Shown here: piece by piece, positions 1-7,474 of the stretch
Layout of the letters: every line of letters begins with the position of its first letter
How positions within the stretch are numbered: position 1 is the stretch's first letter
From: an uncultured Clostridium sp.
GTDB taxonomy: Bacteria > Bacillota > Clostridia > TANB77 > CAG-508
DNA: 15,632 nucleotides
Reading direction: 5' to 3'
Assembly: GCA_958413095.1 (NCBI GenBank)
Contig: CATYUF010000040.1
Coordinates: 1 to 15,632 of the forward strand
Made by a program: the position numbers and the translations under genes
Notes under the pieces: generated by a model
The model's input: the letters and a program-made list of their open reading frames with translations, nothing else
What the model was told of the DNA's origin: nothing
Databases searched by the model: none

Positions 1-760
1 TCCTATACTAGTAACTCCTTCTGGAATTGTTATGCTTGTTAAGCTACTACATCCTTTAAATGCACCCCACCCTATGCTAGTAACTCCTTCTGGGATTGTT
101 ATGCTAGTTAAGCTACTACATTCATAAAATGCACTATCTCCTATGCTAGTAACTCCTTCTGGGATTATTATGCTTGTTAAGCTACTACATCCATAAAATG
201 CATAATTTCCTATACTAGTAACTCCTACTGGTATAGTTATGCTTGTTAAGCTACTACATTCTCCAAATGCACTATCTCCTATGCTAGTAACTCCTTCTGG
301 GATTGTTATGCTTGTTAAGCTACTACATCCTTCAAATGTACTATCTCCTATACTAGTAACTCCTTCTGGGATTGTTATGCTAGTTAAGTTACTACAGTAT
401 ACAAATGCATTCACTTCTATTCTTGTTACTCCTTCTGGTATAGTTATACTTGTTAAGCTACTACATCCATAAAATGCACTATCTCCTATGCTAGTAACTC
501 CTTTTGGTATTTCATATTCCTTTAAATCCTTTTTTCCTGCTGGATAACATATTATTTCTGTTTTATTTTTATTAAATAATATTCCATTTTCACTTATATA
601 ATTTCTGCTGTTATTTGCTACATTTATACATTCTAAGCTACTACAGTATTCAAATGCACTACTTCCTATACTAGTAACTCCTTCTGGGATAGTAATGCTT
701 GTTAAACTACTACATCTTGAAAATGCATAATGTCCTATACCAGTTATCCCTTCACCTATT
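1..760. repeat. 69-bp tandem repeats coding for LRR units
   Basis: The landmark [ag]ctagtaactcc recurs with exact 69-bp period at 7, 76, 145, 214, 283, 352, 421 (diverged) and 490. After a 180-bp gap it recurs at 670, with a degenerate copy at 739. Each unit encodes one 23-residue LRR on the minus strand. The DNA copies are close to identical, including silent positions, which points to recent duplication or homogenisation. Confidence 0.9.
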
Positions 761-1059
761 ATTATGTTTTCTATAACATTCTTATAATGTTTAGGTATAT
801 TGTTACTTATTTCTCCAACACCAGATATTCTCAAAGTTCTATCCTTCAAAGTATATTTCCCTATTACACTATTATCACCTCTTCCTGACAAATCAAATGT
901 TGCTTCTTCTTTTATTTCATAATCTCTAGATATCTCTTCTGTTACATCATCTACTGCTAATACTGTTGTGTTTAATTCTTCTATAACTACTGCTAATACT
1001 TGAAATAATACTATTATTAAAATTGTTGTTGATGTTAAACGCTTTATAACACTTCGCAT
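1..1059 (-). CDS. BspA-like leucine-rich-repeat surface protein, C-terminus beyond window
   Basis: The frame is open for 353 codons from the ATG at 1059 to base 1, so the C-terminus lies outside. Residues 1-35 look like a signal peptide: basic MRSVIKR, a hydrophobic run of about 13-26, and a possible cleavage after TVLA. From about residue 95 the protein is built of 23-residue repeats of the form ITIPEGVTSIGxxAFxxCSSLTS, which is the LRR_5 (BspA/Treponema TpLRR) type. About 45 residues near 145-190 form the typical non-repeat insert with GILFNKNKTEIICYP. A GAGGGGG ribosome site lies at 1067-1073, 7 bases before the start. Family members are cell-surface or secreted adhesion or binding proteins. 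The ligand, and any C-terminal anchor, cannot be seen. Confidence 0.9.
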   Translation of the reverse strand, partial: MRSVIKRLTSTTILIIVLFQVLAVVIEELNTTVLAVDDVTEEISRDYEIKEEATFDLSGRGDNSVIGKYTLKDRTLRISGVGEISNNIPKHYKNVIENIIIGEGITGIGHYAFSRCSSLTSITIPEGVTSIGSSAFEYCSSLECINVANNSRNYISENGILFNKNKTEIICYPAGKKDLKEYEIPKGVTSIGDSAFYGCSSLTSITIPEGVTRIEVNAFVYCSNLTSITIPEGVTSIGDSTFEGCSSLTSITIPEGVTSIGDSAFGECSSLTSITIPVGVTSIGNYAFYGCSSLTSIIIPEGVTSIGDSAFYECSSLTSITIPEGVTSIGWGAFKGCSSLTSITIPEGVTSIG

Positions 1060-1089
1060 TCTATATCCCCCTCTTTTATTTCTGTAATA

Positions 1090-1118
1090 AACATATATCT
1101 TTATTTTATATTTGTAAA
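1090..1118 (-). promoter_or_regulatory. Candidate promoter of the LRR gene
   Basis: On the minus strand TTTACA (1118-1113) is followed after exactly 17 bases by TATGTT (1095-1090), about 30 bases before the start codon. The -10 matches consensus at only four of six positions in very AT-rich DNA, so this is tentative. Confidence 0.3.
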
Positions 1119-1229
1119 TACTCTTTTTTCCTCGTATTTTCCTTGTTTGTTTATTCTCTTACGGATATTGTTTTTTGCTCTTTTTGTCTTTTTTATTAAA
1201 TTTTTGTTACATTTTTATACAATATAATA

Positions 1230-1268
1230 AACCATCCTTATTTAGCTTTTTGTTAAATAAGAATGGTT
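1230..1268 (-). terminator. Hairpin downstream of the VanW gene
   Basis: The 15-base arms 1230-1244 and 1254-1268 pair around a 9-base loop. Read on the minus strand the single mismatch becomes a G-U pair, so the stem is complete in the VanW transcript, 20 bases after its stop. The following minus-strand sequence is AT-rich but not a clean U-run, so efficiency is uncertain. Confidence 0.55.
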
Positions 1269-1287
1269 CTCTTTTCCTTATATAATT

Positions 1288-3195
1288 TTATTGCACTACA
1301 TTTTCGTGTTTATTTTCATTTTGGGTATTTGTTTCTACTTTATTTTCATTATTTTTATCGTTTTCTACTGGCTTATTCTCTGCTGGTCTATTTTCTGGTA
1401 CTGTTGTTGTTGCTTTTCCCCTTCTAATAATTTTTTGCATTGCACTATATGTATCTTTAGATAATAGTTGTGAGGATATTATTTTTCCATTTTTCATTTT
1501 TGTCATATATGTTTGTGTTACTAAACCATTTGCACCTTTTTGCTTAACTATTTCTTGTCCTGGTTTTAAACTTGCATCTTCTACATACTTTGTTGTAAAT
1601 GGTATTGTAGATATTGTATTTGTTTTAAATGTATATGTATATTCTCTTTCTTCTTCTTTTATTCCGAAAATTGCTATTGTTGCAATTCCCCCTGTAGATG
1701 ATGCTTTTAATTTTATTGGATATTTTCTAGTGTTCTTAAATTTGAAATCAGTTAATCCATATACAACTGTTGCATCTCTTCCAGCTCCTACATATGATGT
1801 TACAAATTGATGATTTCTTCTTTCTACGATTTCCATATCTGCCATTAGTGCTGCATTATATAGAGTTGAAGATATTTGACATATTCCTCCTCCTATACCA
1901 TCTACTACTTCTCCATTTTCATATACTTTTGCATTTTTGTATCCTGTTGCTGTGCTTCTTGGACCTAAAGTTGCATTATATGAAAATGTCTCTCCTGGCA
2001 TTATTACTTTTCCGTCTAATTTTTTACAAGCAAGTACTAAGTTTGTTGTTCTATCTTTGTCACTTGCATCATATCTAGTTTTAAATATTGATAATTGATC
2101 TGGAAATGCTTCTGGTCCTATTTGGTCTATTGTTACTTTTGGTTTTGTTATTTTTAATTGAATTATATATTCTTCTTTATTTTCTGCTTCTATCATCTTT
2201 TTAGCTGCTTCTACATCAAAATCTACACCTTCTACTTCTGGGTATACAGTAAATGGATTTTTGGTATAGTATGCATCTTTTGCTTCTTTATATACTTCAC
2301 TATGTATTTTATCAATATCAATAGGTGTAGGTGATTTATTTGTTGTTGGAATTTCTATATATTCTTCTGTTTTATTTATATTATTTAAAGTATTTTTTAC
2401 TTTATTTAATAATGTATCTGTATCAATAACTATTCCATCTTTTCCTTTTGTTATAATTAACTTGTTTCCTTCTATGGTATAACTTGATTCTAACATTATT
2501 CCTGGTAAATTTTGTCCCATATCATTTATTGTTTGCTTTGTTACTTCTTCATTTAATGTCATATCAACATTTATATCTTTTTTTTGTATTAATGTACTTA
2601 AAATTTTGTAATTATTTATGAAAATATTTCCGTCTTTTCCTAGCAAACATGCTTCATTTACTGCCTTTTCAATATCATATTTCACTTCCATAAGTGTTGG
2701 ATTTAACTCTGATTCATATTCACCATATTTTAATTTTAAATCTTTTTCTAATTTCTCAGAATATATTGTTTCCACTTTTGCTATTGCTTCTTCTTTTGTT
2801 AACCCTGAAACTTCTATTCCTTTTATTGTAACACCACTTATTATTTTTTCATTGTTTATATTTATAAATGCGAATATTGTAGAGAAAATTGCCATTAATA
2901 TTACTAGAATTAAACTTATTATTATTGCCTTTTTTCTTTTTTTACGTTTTTTTATAGTTTGTTCTTTTTGGTCTTGCATTTTTTCAAATTCAGATTTAGC
3001 TTTTTTATTGTCTTCTATTTTTTTGAACTTACTTTCTTTATCATTATTTTTTTCTTCTTTATGTGTTGACTTACTTTCTTTTTCTTCTACAATTTCTTTT
3101 GACTTTTCAGTACTTTTTTCTTCTATTACATTAGAATCATTAGTAATTTTTTTCTTCTCTATGTTTTTTTCTTCTTCCATTGTTTTTTCCTTCAT
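1288..3195 (-). CDS. Membrane-anchored VanW/G5 domain protein
   Basis: Of 635 residues, about 1-88 are cytoplasmic and extremely rich in Lys and Glu. One membrane helix lies near 90-112. An extracellular region at about 116-345 looks like the PG-binding_4 domains that often precede VanW (SGVTIKGIEVSGLTKEEA). A VanW domain covers about 372-500, with GETFSYN and the hallmark GGGICQISSTLYNAA at 435-449. A G5 domain lies at about 515-592, followed by an Asn/Glu-rich tail. This order is typical of YoaR-like clostridial envelope proteins. G5 domains are thought to bind N-acetylglucosamine-containing polymers, and VanW's biochemical role is not settled. It is not by itself evidence of vancomycin resistance. 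The start has AAGGGG at 3204-3209 with 8-base spacing. Confidence 0.92.
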   Translation of the reverse strand: MKEKTMEEEKNIEKKKITNDSNVIEEKSTEKSKEIVEEKESKSTHKEEKNNDKESKFKKIEDNKKAKSEFEKMQDQKEQTIKKRKKRKKAIIISLILVILMAIFSTIFAFININNEKIISGVTIKGIEVSGLTKEEAIAKVETIYSEKLEKDLKLKYGEYESELNPTLMEVKYDIEKAVNEACLLGKDGNIFINNYKILSTLIQKKDINVDMTLNEEVTKQTINDMGQNLPGIMLESSYTIEGNKLIITKGKDGIVIDTDTLLNKVKNTLNNINKTEEYIEIPTTNKSPTPIDIDKIHSEVYKEAKDAYYTKNPFTVYPEVEGVDFDVEAAKKMIEAENKEEYIIQLKITKPKVTIDQIGPEAFPDQLSIFKTRYDASDKDRTTNLVLACKKLDGKVIMPGETFSYNATLGPRSTATGYKNAKVYENGEVVDGIGGGICQISSTLYNAALMADMEIVERRNHQFVTSYVGAGRDATVVYGLTDFKFKNTRKYPIKLKASSTGGIATIAIFGIKEEEREYTYTFKTNTISTIPFTTKYVEDASLKPGQEIVKQKGANGLVTQTYMTKMKNGKIISSQLLSKDTYSAMQKIIRRGKATTTVPENRPAENKPVENDKNNENKVETNTQNENKHENVVQ

Positions 3196-3225
3196 TCAAT
3201 CTACCCCTTTAAATATTCTAATTAA

Positions 3226-3254
3226 ATAGTACCATATTCTATTTTTTTTGACAA
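3226..3254 (-). promoter_or_regulatory. Promoter of the VanW gene
   Basis: On the minus strand TTGTCA (3254-3249), a 17-base spacer and TACTAT (3231-3226) lie about 31 bases before the start codon. Each hexamer matches the sigma-A consensus at five of six positions. Confidence 0.6.
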
Positions 3255-3480
3255 TATTTTTAAAAAATTATTTGTTTTTATATGCTGTTTTTCCTTATAA
3301 ATTACTATTCAATGCTATATAAAAATCAGTTTTTTATAGTTTTTATTATTCGTATATTTCATAATATTCATTTATTATTTTTAAATACCACATATTTTTT
3401 CTTTGTTTTGTGATTTGTATTACAAATAAGTTACAATTTAATTACATTTTTGTTATTTTGTTTGTTTTTATAAAAAATGC
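3255..3480. other. AT-rich intergenic stretch, no gene seen
   Basis: Together with the two flanking promoters this fills the 349-base gap between the divergent VanW and CBM genes. I see no open frame with a ribosome site and no RNA gene. The only structure is a short dyad, ATTTGT-att-ACAAAT (3413-3427), too weak to name. Confidence 0.5.
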
Positions 3481-3509
3481 TTGAAGATTGTAAAATTTAA
3501 TATTATAAT
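3481..3509 (+). promoter_or_regulatory. Promoter of the CBM gene
   Basis: TTGAAG (3481-3486), a 17-base spacer and a perfect TATAAT (3504-3509) put the transcript start about 30 bases ahead of the ATG. It is a good sigma-A-type match. Confidence 0.65.
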
Positions 3510-3544
3510 AGTCGTAGCAAAAGATAAACGAGGAGAGAAGATTT

Positions 3545-4021
3545 ATGGAATTAACAAAGAATATTTTTTTTAATACAGATAAATTAGTTGAAAATAGTAA
3601 AGTTAAAATTTCATATACAGGTAAATTTTTTCAGGATGCTTCTGAAGAAGTTTTTATTCATTATGGTTTTGGAATAAATTGGGATAATATAAATGATATA
3701 AAAATGGAAAAAACAGATTTGGGATTTCAAGCTGAAATTCAATTAGGTGAAGGGGAATCTTTTAATTTCTGTTTTAGAAATGGAAATAATGAGTGGGATA
3801 ATAATGACGGACAAAATTATATTTTTAATTTGGAAAAATTACCTACTGAATTATTAGTTTTAGATAATGAATCTAATTCTTTATCTTCTCCTAGAAAATT
3901 AAGAAAAGCTTATTTGTGGAGTAAAAAAATTCGTTTAGCTGTATATAAAATTATTACATATTTACCAAAAATTATTTCTGGTAATTATAAAAAGAAAAAT
4001 GTTAAAACTGAGGAAAATTAG
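3545..4021 (+). CDS. Single-domain starch/glycogen-binding-type protein (CBM25/53-like)
   Basis: This is a 158-residue protein. Residues about 15-98 match the pattern of CBM25/CBM53 starch-binding domains: VKISYTGKFF, HYGFG (39-43) followed by W46, an acidic-aromatic middle, then FCFRNGNNEWDNNDGQNY (75-92). These folds bind alpha-glucans through aromatic residues such as the Trp and Tyr here. There is no signal peptide or membrane helix and no catalytic domain, so it probably acts in the cytoplasm, perhaps on storage glycogen (inference). The remaining 60 residues are a linker followed by a basic, amphipathic C-terminus (KLRKAYLWSKKIRLAVYK) of unknown role. An AGGAG site at 3531-3535 lies 9 bases before the ATG. 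The gene stands alone, with its own promoter and terminator. Confidence 0.78.
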   Translation: MELTKNIFFNTDKLVENSKVKISYTGKFFQDASEEVFIHYGFGINWDNINDIKMEKTDLGFQAEIQLGEGESFNFCFRNGNNEWDNNDGQNYIFNLEKLPTELLVLDNESNSLSSPRKLRKAYLWSKKIRLAVYKIITYLPKIISGNYKKKNVKTEEN

Positions 4022-4040
4022 TATAAATAAATTTTAAAAT

Positions 4041-4102
4041 AAAAGAGTTCCTATCTTTGAACTATCCCCCAAAAATTGTAGTTCAAAAATAGGAATTCTT
4101 TT
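4041..4102 (+). terminator. Terminator of the CBM gene
   Basis: Arms 4041-4064 and 4079-4102 form a 24-base stem with one mismatch and one G-U pair, around a 14-base C/A-rich loop. The stem ends in TTCTTTT. It starts 20 bases after the stop codon. Confidence 0.85.
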
Positions 4103-4113
4103 AATTTTAATAT

Positions 4114-4150
4114 AAAAAGAAGTTATTATTAAACAGAATAACTTCTTTTT
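4114..4150. terminator. Bidirectional terminator between convergent genes
   Basis: A perfect 14-bp stem (4114-4127 with 4137-4150) has a 9-base loop. The plus strand continues CTTTTTTCTT, and the minus strand continues in a T-rich run. It can therefore serve the minus-strand ATPase gene ending at 4181 and back up the CBM terminator. Confidence 0.85.
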
Positions 4151-4180
4151 TCTTAGATTATTTGCAATTACTTTTTTATT

Positions 4181-5857
4181 TTATATCTCTTCTATATATA
4201 TTTCATCATTTACTGCTACTACTGTATATTTTCTTAACTTGTGTAATGATTTTATTTCTTCAAATTTGCTATATTCTTTTATTTGTTCTTTAGCTTCCTT
4301 TTGTTTTTCTTCTAGTTTATTTTTTTCTTCTTTTTTTAAATATTTGAATTCTATCATTACAGAATAATATTCTTCTGGCTTTTGTTTTGGTATTAATAAT
4401 AAATCTGGATATTTTCTTTGTACTTCCATTTCTGATTTTACTCTATATAAATTTAAGTTCATTGATATACAATAAAATATTAGTTTTACATATTTTTCAT
4501 CAAATTTTATTAAATCTCTATTTGATAAATTGTTTATATATGTTTTTAATAATTCTAATATTTTATCTATTTTTCCATCTTGTGCTATTTCTTTTGTTAT
4601 TTGCACATAATTTTCATTTATATTTACATTTATTACTTTTTTGATGGCTTTTATAAAATAATCAGAATATATTTCTTTCATCACTATATTGGGTATTTTT
4701 AATTTTGGATATCCAAATTCTTCTCCTGCTATTGTTAAATATCCTAAATAATATAACATTGATATCATGTCTTTTTCTGTAAACTCTATTGCTGGATTAA
4801 ATTTTTCTGTTATTTCACTTGCTATGCCTTCTCCTGATATTGTTCTTTCTAATATTTCTTCTTTATTTTCTCCAACACATAAATCTAACATATTTCCTAG
4901 TTTGCTATAATCACTTGCTATGTTCATGTCTATTAATCTACTTGGTATTTCTCCTAGTCTCACATAATCTGTTAAAAAATATAGACACATATTTGAATTA
5001 TATATTTGTTTGTTTGCTCCTATTGAAAATTTATATCCATCATAATTATTTTTCATTATTGGTAATATTTCTTCTTGTTCTTCTTTATTTATTTCTTGTC
5101 TATCTAGCATTTCTATTAATTCTTCTTTAGTAAATCCCATCATTTCATTAAATTCTACATCTTGTGTTATATCTTTTCCTATATTAAATCCACTTGTTAA
5201 ACTATCTAATGTTATTGGTGCTACTCCTGTTATAAATATTCTGTCTATTACTGTTTCTGTTCCTTTTTTTAAGATTTCATACCATTTTCTTACTTTCCCA
5301 TTTTTTGATACTAAGTCTCTAAATTTATCTGGTGCAAATCCTAATAATTCATTTGCAAAATGGTCATATTCATCTATTATTACATATATTTTTTCATTTC
5401 CTTTTTGCACTCCAAATGATTTTATAAGATTATCTAAAACATTTTCTGCTTCTTGTTCCCAATTAACATAAAAGTCTATACTATATTTACTTACAAATAC
5501 TTGTATTGATGATAATACTTCATTTTTAAATCCATTTATTGTACTTTCTACTGTGCTTGTATCTATTCCTGAAAAATTAAATCTTAATATATAGTATTTA
5601 TTTTTGTTTTCTGTTGGATTTTTTCCTATATATGTATTTCCATATAGTTCTTCAAATTTGTCTGCTTTTTTCACATCATAATAATTTTCTAATACACTTG
5701 TAAATAGTGTTTTTCCAAATTTTCTTGGTCTTAAAAACATTATTCTTTTTTCTGATAAATTTTCTAATTTCTCTATGTATTCTGTTTTGTCTACATATTC
5801 ATATCCATCTCTTATTATTTCTTCATAATTACTTATTCCATATGGTAATTTTAACAT
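4181..5857 (-). CDS. AAA-ATPase-like protein with C-terminal PD-(D/E)XK domain
   Basis: The 558 residues match the AAA-ATPase_like plus PDDEXK_9 (DUF1703) family, which is abundant in gut Clostridia and Bacteroidetes. It opens with LPYGISNYEEIIRDGYEYVDKT. The Walker A region is FLRPRKFGKT (41-50) and Walker B is YVIIDEYDHF (158-167). The family signature GVAPITLDSLTSGFNI is at 211-226 and NYDGYKF at 271-277. Near the C-terminus D485 (KYPDLLL) and E503-x-K505 (MIEFKYLKK) fit the D...ExK nuclease core. The family's function is unknown, and mobile-element or defence roles are only guesses. The length is normal and I see no lesion. AGGAG at 5864-5868 gives a 6-base spacing. It lies 53 bases downstream of the SDR gene on the same strand, so co-transcription is possible. 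Confidence 0.9.
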   Translation of the reverse strand: MLKLPYGISNYEEIIRDGYEYVDKTEYIEKLENLSEKRIMFLRPRKFGKTLFTSVLENYYDVKKADKFEELYGNTYIGKNPTENKNKYYILRFNFSGIDTSTVESTINGFKNEVLSSIQVFVSKYSIDFYVNWEQEAENVLDNLIKSFGVQKGNEKIYVIIDEYDHFANELLGFAPDKFRDLVSKNGKVRKWYEILKKGTETVIDRIFITGVAPITLDSLTSGFNIGKDITQDVEFNEMMGFTKEELIEMLDRQEINKEEQEEILPIMKNNYDGYKFSIGANKQIYNSNMCLYFLTDYVRLGEIPSRLIDMNIASDYSKLGNMLDLCVGENKEEILERTISGEGIASEITEKFNPAIEFTEKDMISMLYYLGYLTIAGEEFGYPKLKIPNIVMKEIYSDYFIKAIKKVINVNINENYVQITKEIAQDGKIDKILELLKTYINNLSNRDLIKFDEKYVKLIFYCISMNLNLYRVKSEMEVQRKYPDLLLIPKQKPEEYYSVMIEFKYLKKEEKNKLEEKQKEAKEQIKEYSKFEEIKSLHKLRKYTVVAVNDEIYIEEI

Positions 5858-5910
5858 CTTCTCTCTCCTTTCCTTTATGTCCTTTTCTGTTTTGTATATT
5901 TATATTCTTT

Positions 5911-6642
5911 TTAAGTTATAATCCAACCTCCATTAATTGAAATAACTTGCCCCGTTGTAAAATTGTCCTCTATTAGCCAATTGACACATTTGGCAATATC
6001 TTCTACTTTTCCAATTTTCTGAAGAGGTGTTTCTTCTTTTATATAATTTATTTCTTCTTTTGTTAATTCTTTATTCATATCTGTATCTATTAAACCTGGT
6101 GCAATAGAGTTTACTCGTATATTTGAAGGTCCTACTTCTTTGGCTAATGCTTTTGTTAATCCATCAAGTCCTGCTTTTGTTATTGAATACATAATTTCTT
6201 GTGAAGCTCCTACTATTCCCCATATTGACGATATATTTATTATATTTCCTTCTTTATTATGGAGCATATTTGGTAAAACTTCTTGGCACATGCAAAATGC
6301 TGAATATAAATTTGTATTAATTAAATTATTCCAATCCTCATCTGTTACTTCTGTTATTAATTGACATTTATCTATTCCTGCATTATTAATTAAAATATCA
6401 ATTTTTTTATATTTTTCAAGCACAAAGTTTACTAATTTTTTGCATTCTTCCCTTTTTGATACATCTGCTTTAAAAATGTCAATTTCAATATTTTTATTTT
6501 TTAATTCTTCTCTAAAATTTTCTGCTTCTTTTTGTGATTTATTGTAATTTGCTATTACTTTTAATCCATTTTCTGCTAATGTTTTTGCGATTTCTCTTCC
6601 TATTCCTCTTGAGGCTCCTGTTACTATTACTACTTTATTCAT
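5911..6642 (-). CDS. Short-chain dehydrogenase/reductase, FabG-like
   Basis: This 243-residue classical SDR is of the usual FabG length. The NAD(P)-binding TGASRGIG is at 8-15 and NNAG at 86-89. The catalytic set is N111, S139, Y152 and K156 (YSITK), followed by PG (182-183) and a C-terminal GQVISINGGW. It probably reduces a 3-ketoacyl-ACP or a related carbonyl using NADPH. R12 next to the glycine motif is common in NADPH users. No other fatty-acid synthesis genes lie nearby, so calling it the housekeeping FabG would go too far. The ribosome site AAAGGA lies about 10 bases before the ATG. The AAA-ATPase gene follows after 53 bases. Confidence 0.9.
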   Translation of the reverse strand: MNKVVIVTGASRGIGREIAKTLAENGLKVIANYNKSQKEAENFREELKNKNIEIDIFKADVSKREECKKLVNFVLEKYKKIDILINNAGIDKCQLITEVTDEDWNNLINTNLYSAFCMCQEVLPNMLHNKEGNIINISSIWGIVGASQEIMYSITKAGLDGLTKALAKEVGPSNIRVNSIAPGLIDTDMNKELTKEEINYIKEETPLQKIGKVEDIAKCVNWLIEDNFTTGQVISINGGWIIT

Positions 6643-6694
6643 ATTATTTTTATTCCTTTACTTTTATTTTATACTACAAAATTTTACTGATATT

Positions 6695-6723
6695 ATTATG
6701 TCACTTTTATAAGAAAAAGTAAA
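6695..6723 (-). promoter_or_regulatory. Candidate promoter of the SDR gene
   Basis: On the minus strand TTTACT (6723-6718), a 17-base spacer and CATAAT (6700-6695) lie about 50 bases before the SDR start. The -10 matches at five of six positions and the -35 at four of six. Confidence 0.4.
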
Positions 6724-6851
6724 TATTTTTAATCATTTAAGTTTCGGTATTTTTTTAACAATTTATATATCTATATTTGCCGTTTTGGTTGTTAATCATT
6801 TTAATTATGAAGTATTTTAAGCTATTTATAAAATAATATAATCTATAAAAT

Positions 6852-6894
6852 AAAAAAGCCATTAATTAAGAGTTTTCTCAAAACTAATGACCTT
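6852..6894 (-). terminator. Terminator of the tRNA array
   Basis: On the minus strand an AAAGGTCATTA arm pairs with TAATGGCTTT, with one bulged base. A GTTTT/AAAAC mini-stem sits inside the loop, and the structure is followed by TTTTTTATTTTA. It begins 6 bases after the tRNA-Thr CCA end. Confidence 0.75.
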
Positions 6895-6899
6895 TATTA

Positions 6900-6976
6900 T
6901 GGAGCCACTTATCCGATTCGAACGGATGACCCTCGCATTACAAGTGCGATGCTCTGGCCAACTGAGCTAAAGTGGC
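6900..6976 (-). tRNA. tRNA-Thr (TGT)
   Basis: A full cloverleaf reads on the minus strand: acceptor GCCACTT/AAGTGGC, D-arm GCTC/GAGC, anticodon stem TCGCA/TGCGA with loop CTTGTAA (anticodon TGT, reads ACA), and T-arm ATCCG-TTCGAAT-CGGAT. The discriminator is T and CCA is encoded at 6902-6900. It is last in the Lys-Glu-Thr order of transcription. Confidence 0.98.
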
Positions 6977-6981
6977 AAAAT

Positions 6982-7056
6982 TGGTGACCCCTACGGGAAT
7001 CGAACCCATGTCTCCGCCGTGAAAGGGCGGTGTCTTAACCGCTTGACCAAGGGGCC
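6982..7056 (-). tRNA. tRNA-Glu (TTC)
   Basis: The acceptor is GGCCCCT/AGGGGTC with one G-U pair. The anticodon stem CCGCC/GGCGG holds loop CTTTCAC (anticodon TTC, reads GAA). The T-arm is ATGGG-TTCGATT-CCCGT, the discriminator is A, and CCA is encoded. Only 5 bases separate it from tRNA-Thr, so the two are surely co-transcribed. Confidence 0.98.
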
Positions 7057-7067
7057 TAATAATATGC

Positions 7068-7103
7068 AAAGAACTAAATAAGCTCTCGTTTATTTAGTTC
7101 TTT
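7068..7103 (-). other. Perfect hairpin between tRNA-Lys and tRNA-Glu
   Basis: Arms 7068-7081 and 7090-7103 are perfect 14-bp complements around an 8-base loop. The upper arm directly abuts the encoded CCA of tRNA-Lys. On the minus strand the stem ends AGTTCTTT and continues GCATATTATTA, so there is no proper U-tract. It could be a weak terminator or attenuator, or a processing signal. Confidence 0.7.
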
Positions 7104-7179
7104 TGGTGAGCTATCCGCGACTCGAACGCGGGACAACTTGATTAAAAGTCAAGTGCTCTACCACCTGAGCTAATAGCCC
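7104..7179 (-). tRNA. tRNA-Lys (TTT)
   Basis: The acceptor is GGGCTAT/ATAGCTC with one G-U pair. The anticodon stem CTTGA/TCAAG holds loop CTTTTAA (anticodon TTT, reads AAA, the dominant Lys codon here). The T-arm is CCGCG-TTCGAGT-CGCGG, the discriminator is A, and CCA is encoded at 7106-7104. It is first in the array, just downstream of the promoter. Confidence 0.98.
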
Positions 7180-7209
7180 ATTTCTTTGTTGCATTCGTAA
7201 TGCTTATTT

Positions 7210-7238
7210 ATATTACAATATTTTTTTAAGTTTGTCAA
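7210..7238 (-). promoter_or_regulatory. Promoter of the tRNA array
   Basis: On the minus strand a perfect TTGACA (7238-7233), a 17-base spacer and TAATAT (7215-7210) precede tRNA-Lys by about 30 bases. The leader holds a small GCATT/AATGC dyad (7191-7203). Confidence 0.6.
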
Positions 7239-7314
7239 TACATTTTTAAAATTTTTTCAAAAATTTCATTATTTTTTCTTTTTTTCGACAAAATATATAT
7301 TTTTTAGAGTTCTA

Positions 7315-7366
7315 TAATTATGTAATGAGTATGGTAATTTTATTTTTCATACTCATTACATAATTA
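7315..7366. repeat. 19-bp perfect inverted repeat
   Basis: Arms 7315-7333 and 7348-7366 are exact reverse complements around a 14-base AT loop, centred between the tRNA promoter and the DUF1858 gene. No U-run directly follows on either strand, so a simple terminator reading is doubtful, although it lies about 110 bases downstream of DUF1858. It may be an operator, a small mobile remnant, or an mRNA-end structure. Confidence 0.75.
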
Positions 7367-7474
7367 TTTGAATATATATTTTTTTCTAATCTTTAATTTG
7401 ATTATTTTCTGTATTATAATTCTGTATTATAAATAAATATATTTATATACATATATTTTCCTTATTAATTAAAA

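Noticed and set aside
239..472. Plus-strand open frame with repeated MLVKLLHPSN-type units
   Set aside because: It is the antisense of the in-frame 69-bp LRR repeats. It has no ribosome site, and the minus strand carries the recognisable protein.
1..500. CRISPR-like periodic repeats
   Set aside because: There are no unique spacers, the 69-bp period is continuous coding sequence for LRR units, and no cas genes are present.
1288..3195. VanW protein as a vancomycin-resistance gene
   Set aside because: VanW/G5 proteins are common envelope proteins in Clostridia. No van ligase, dehydrogenase or dipeptidase lies nearby.
2618..3229. Plus-strand open frame of about 200 codons, Phe/Ser-rich
   Set aside because: It lies antisense to the VanW gene's Lys/Glu-rich N-terminus, whose AAA/GAA codons read as TTT/TTC in reverse. 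No domain or ribosome site.
3255..3480. Possible riboswitch or operator (ATTTGT-att-ACAAAT) upstream of the CBM gene
   Set aside because: The region lies upstream of the promoter, the dyad is only 6 bp in AT-rich DNA, and no known riboswitch core is visible.
6900..7179. tRNA genes as attachment site for the secretion-like operon
   Set aside because: The tRNA 3' ends face left, away from the operon. I see no direct repeat of a tRNA end at 7200-11440 and no integrase.
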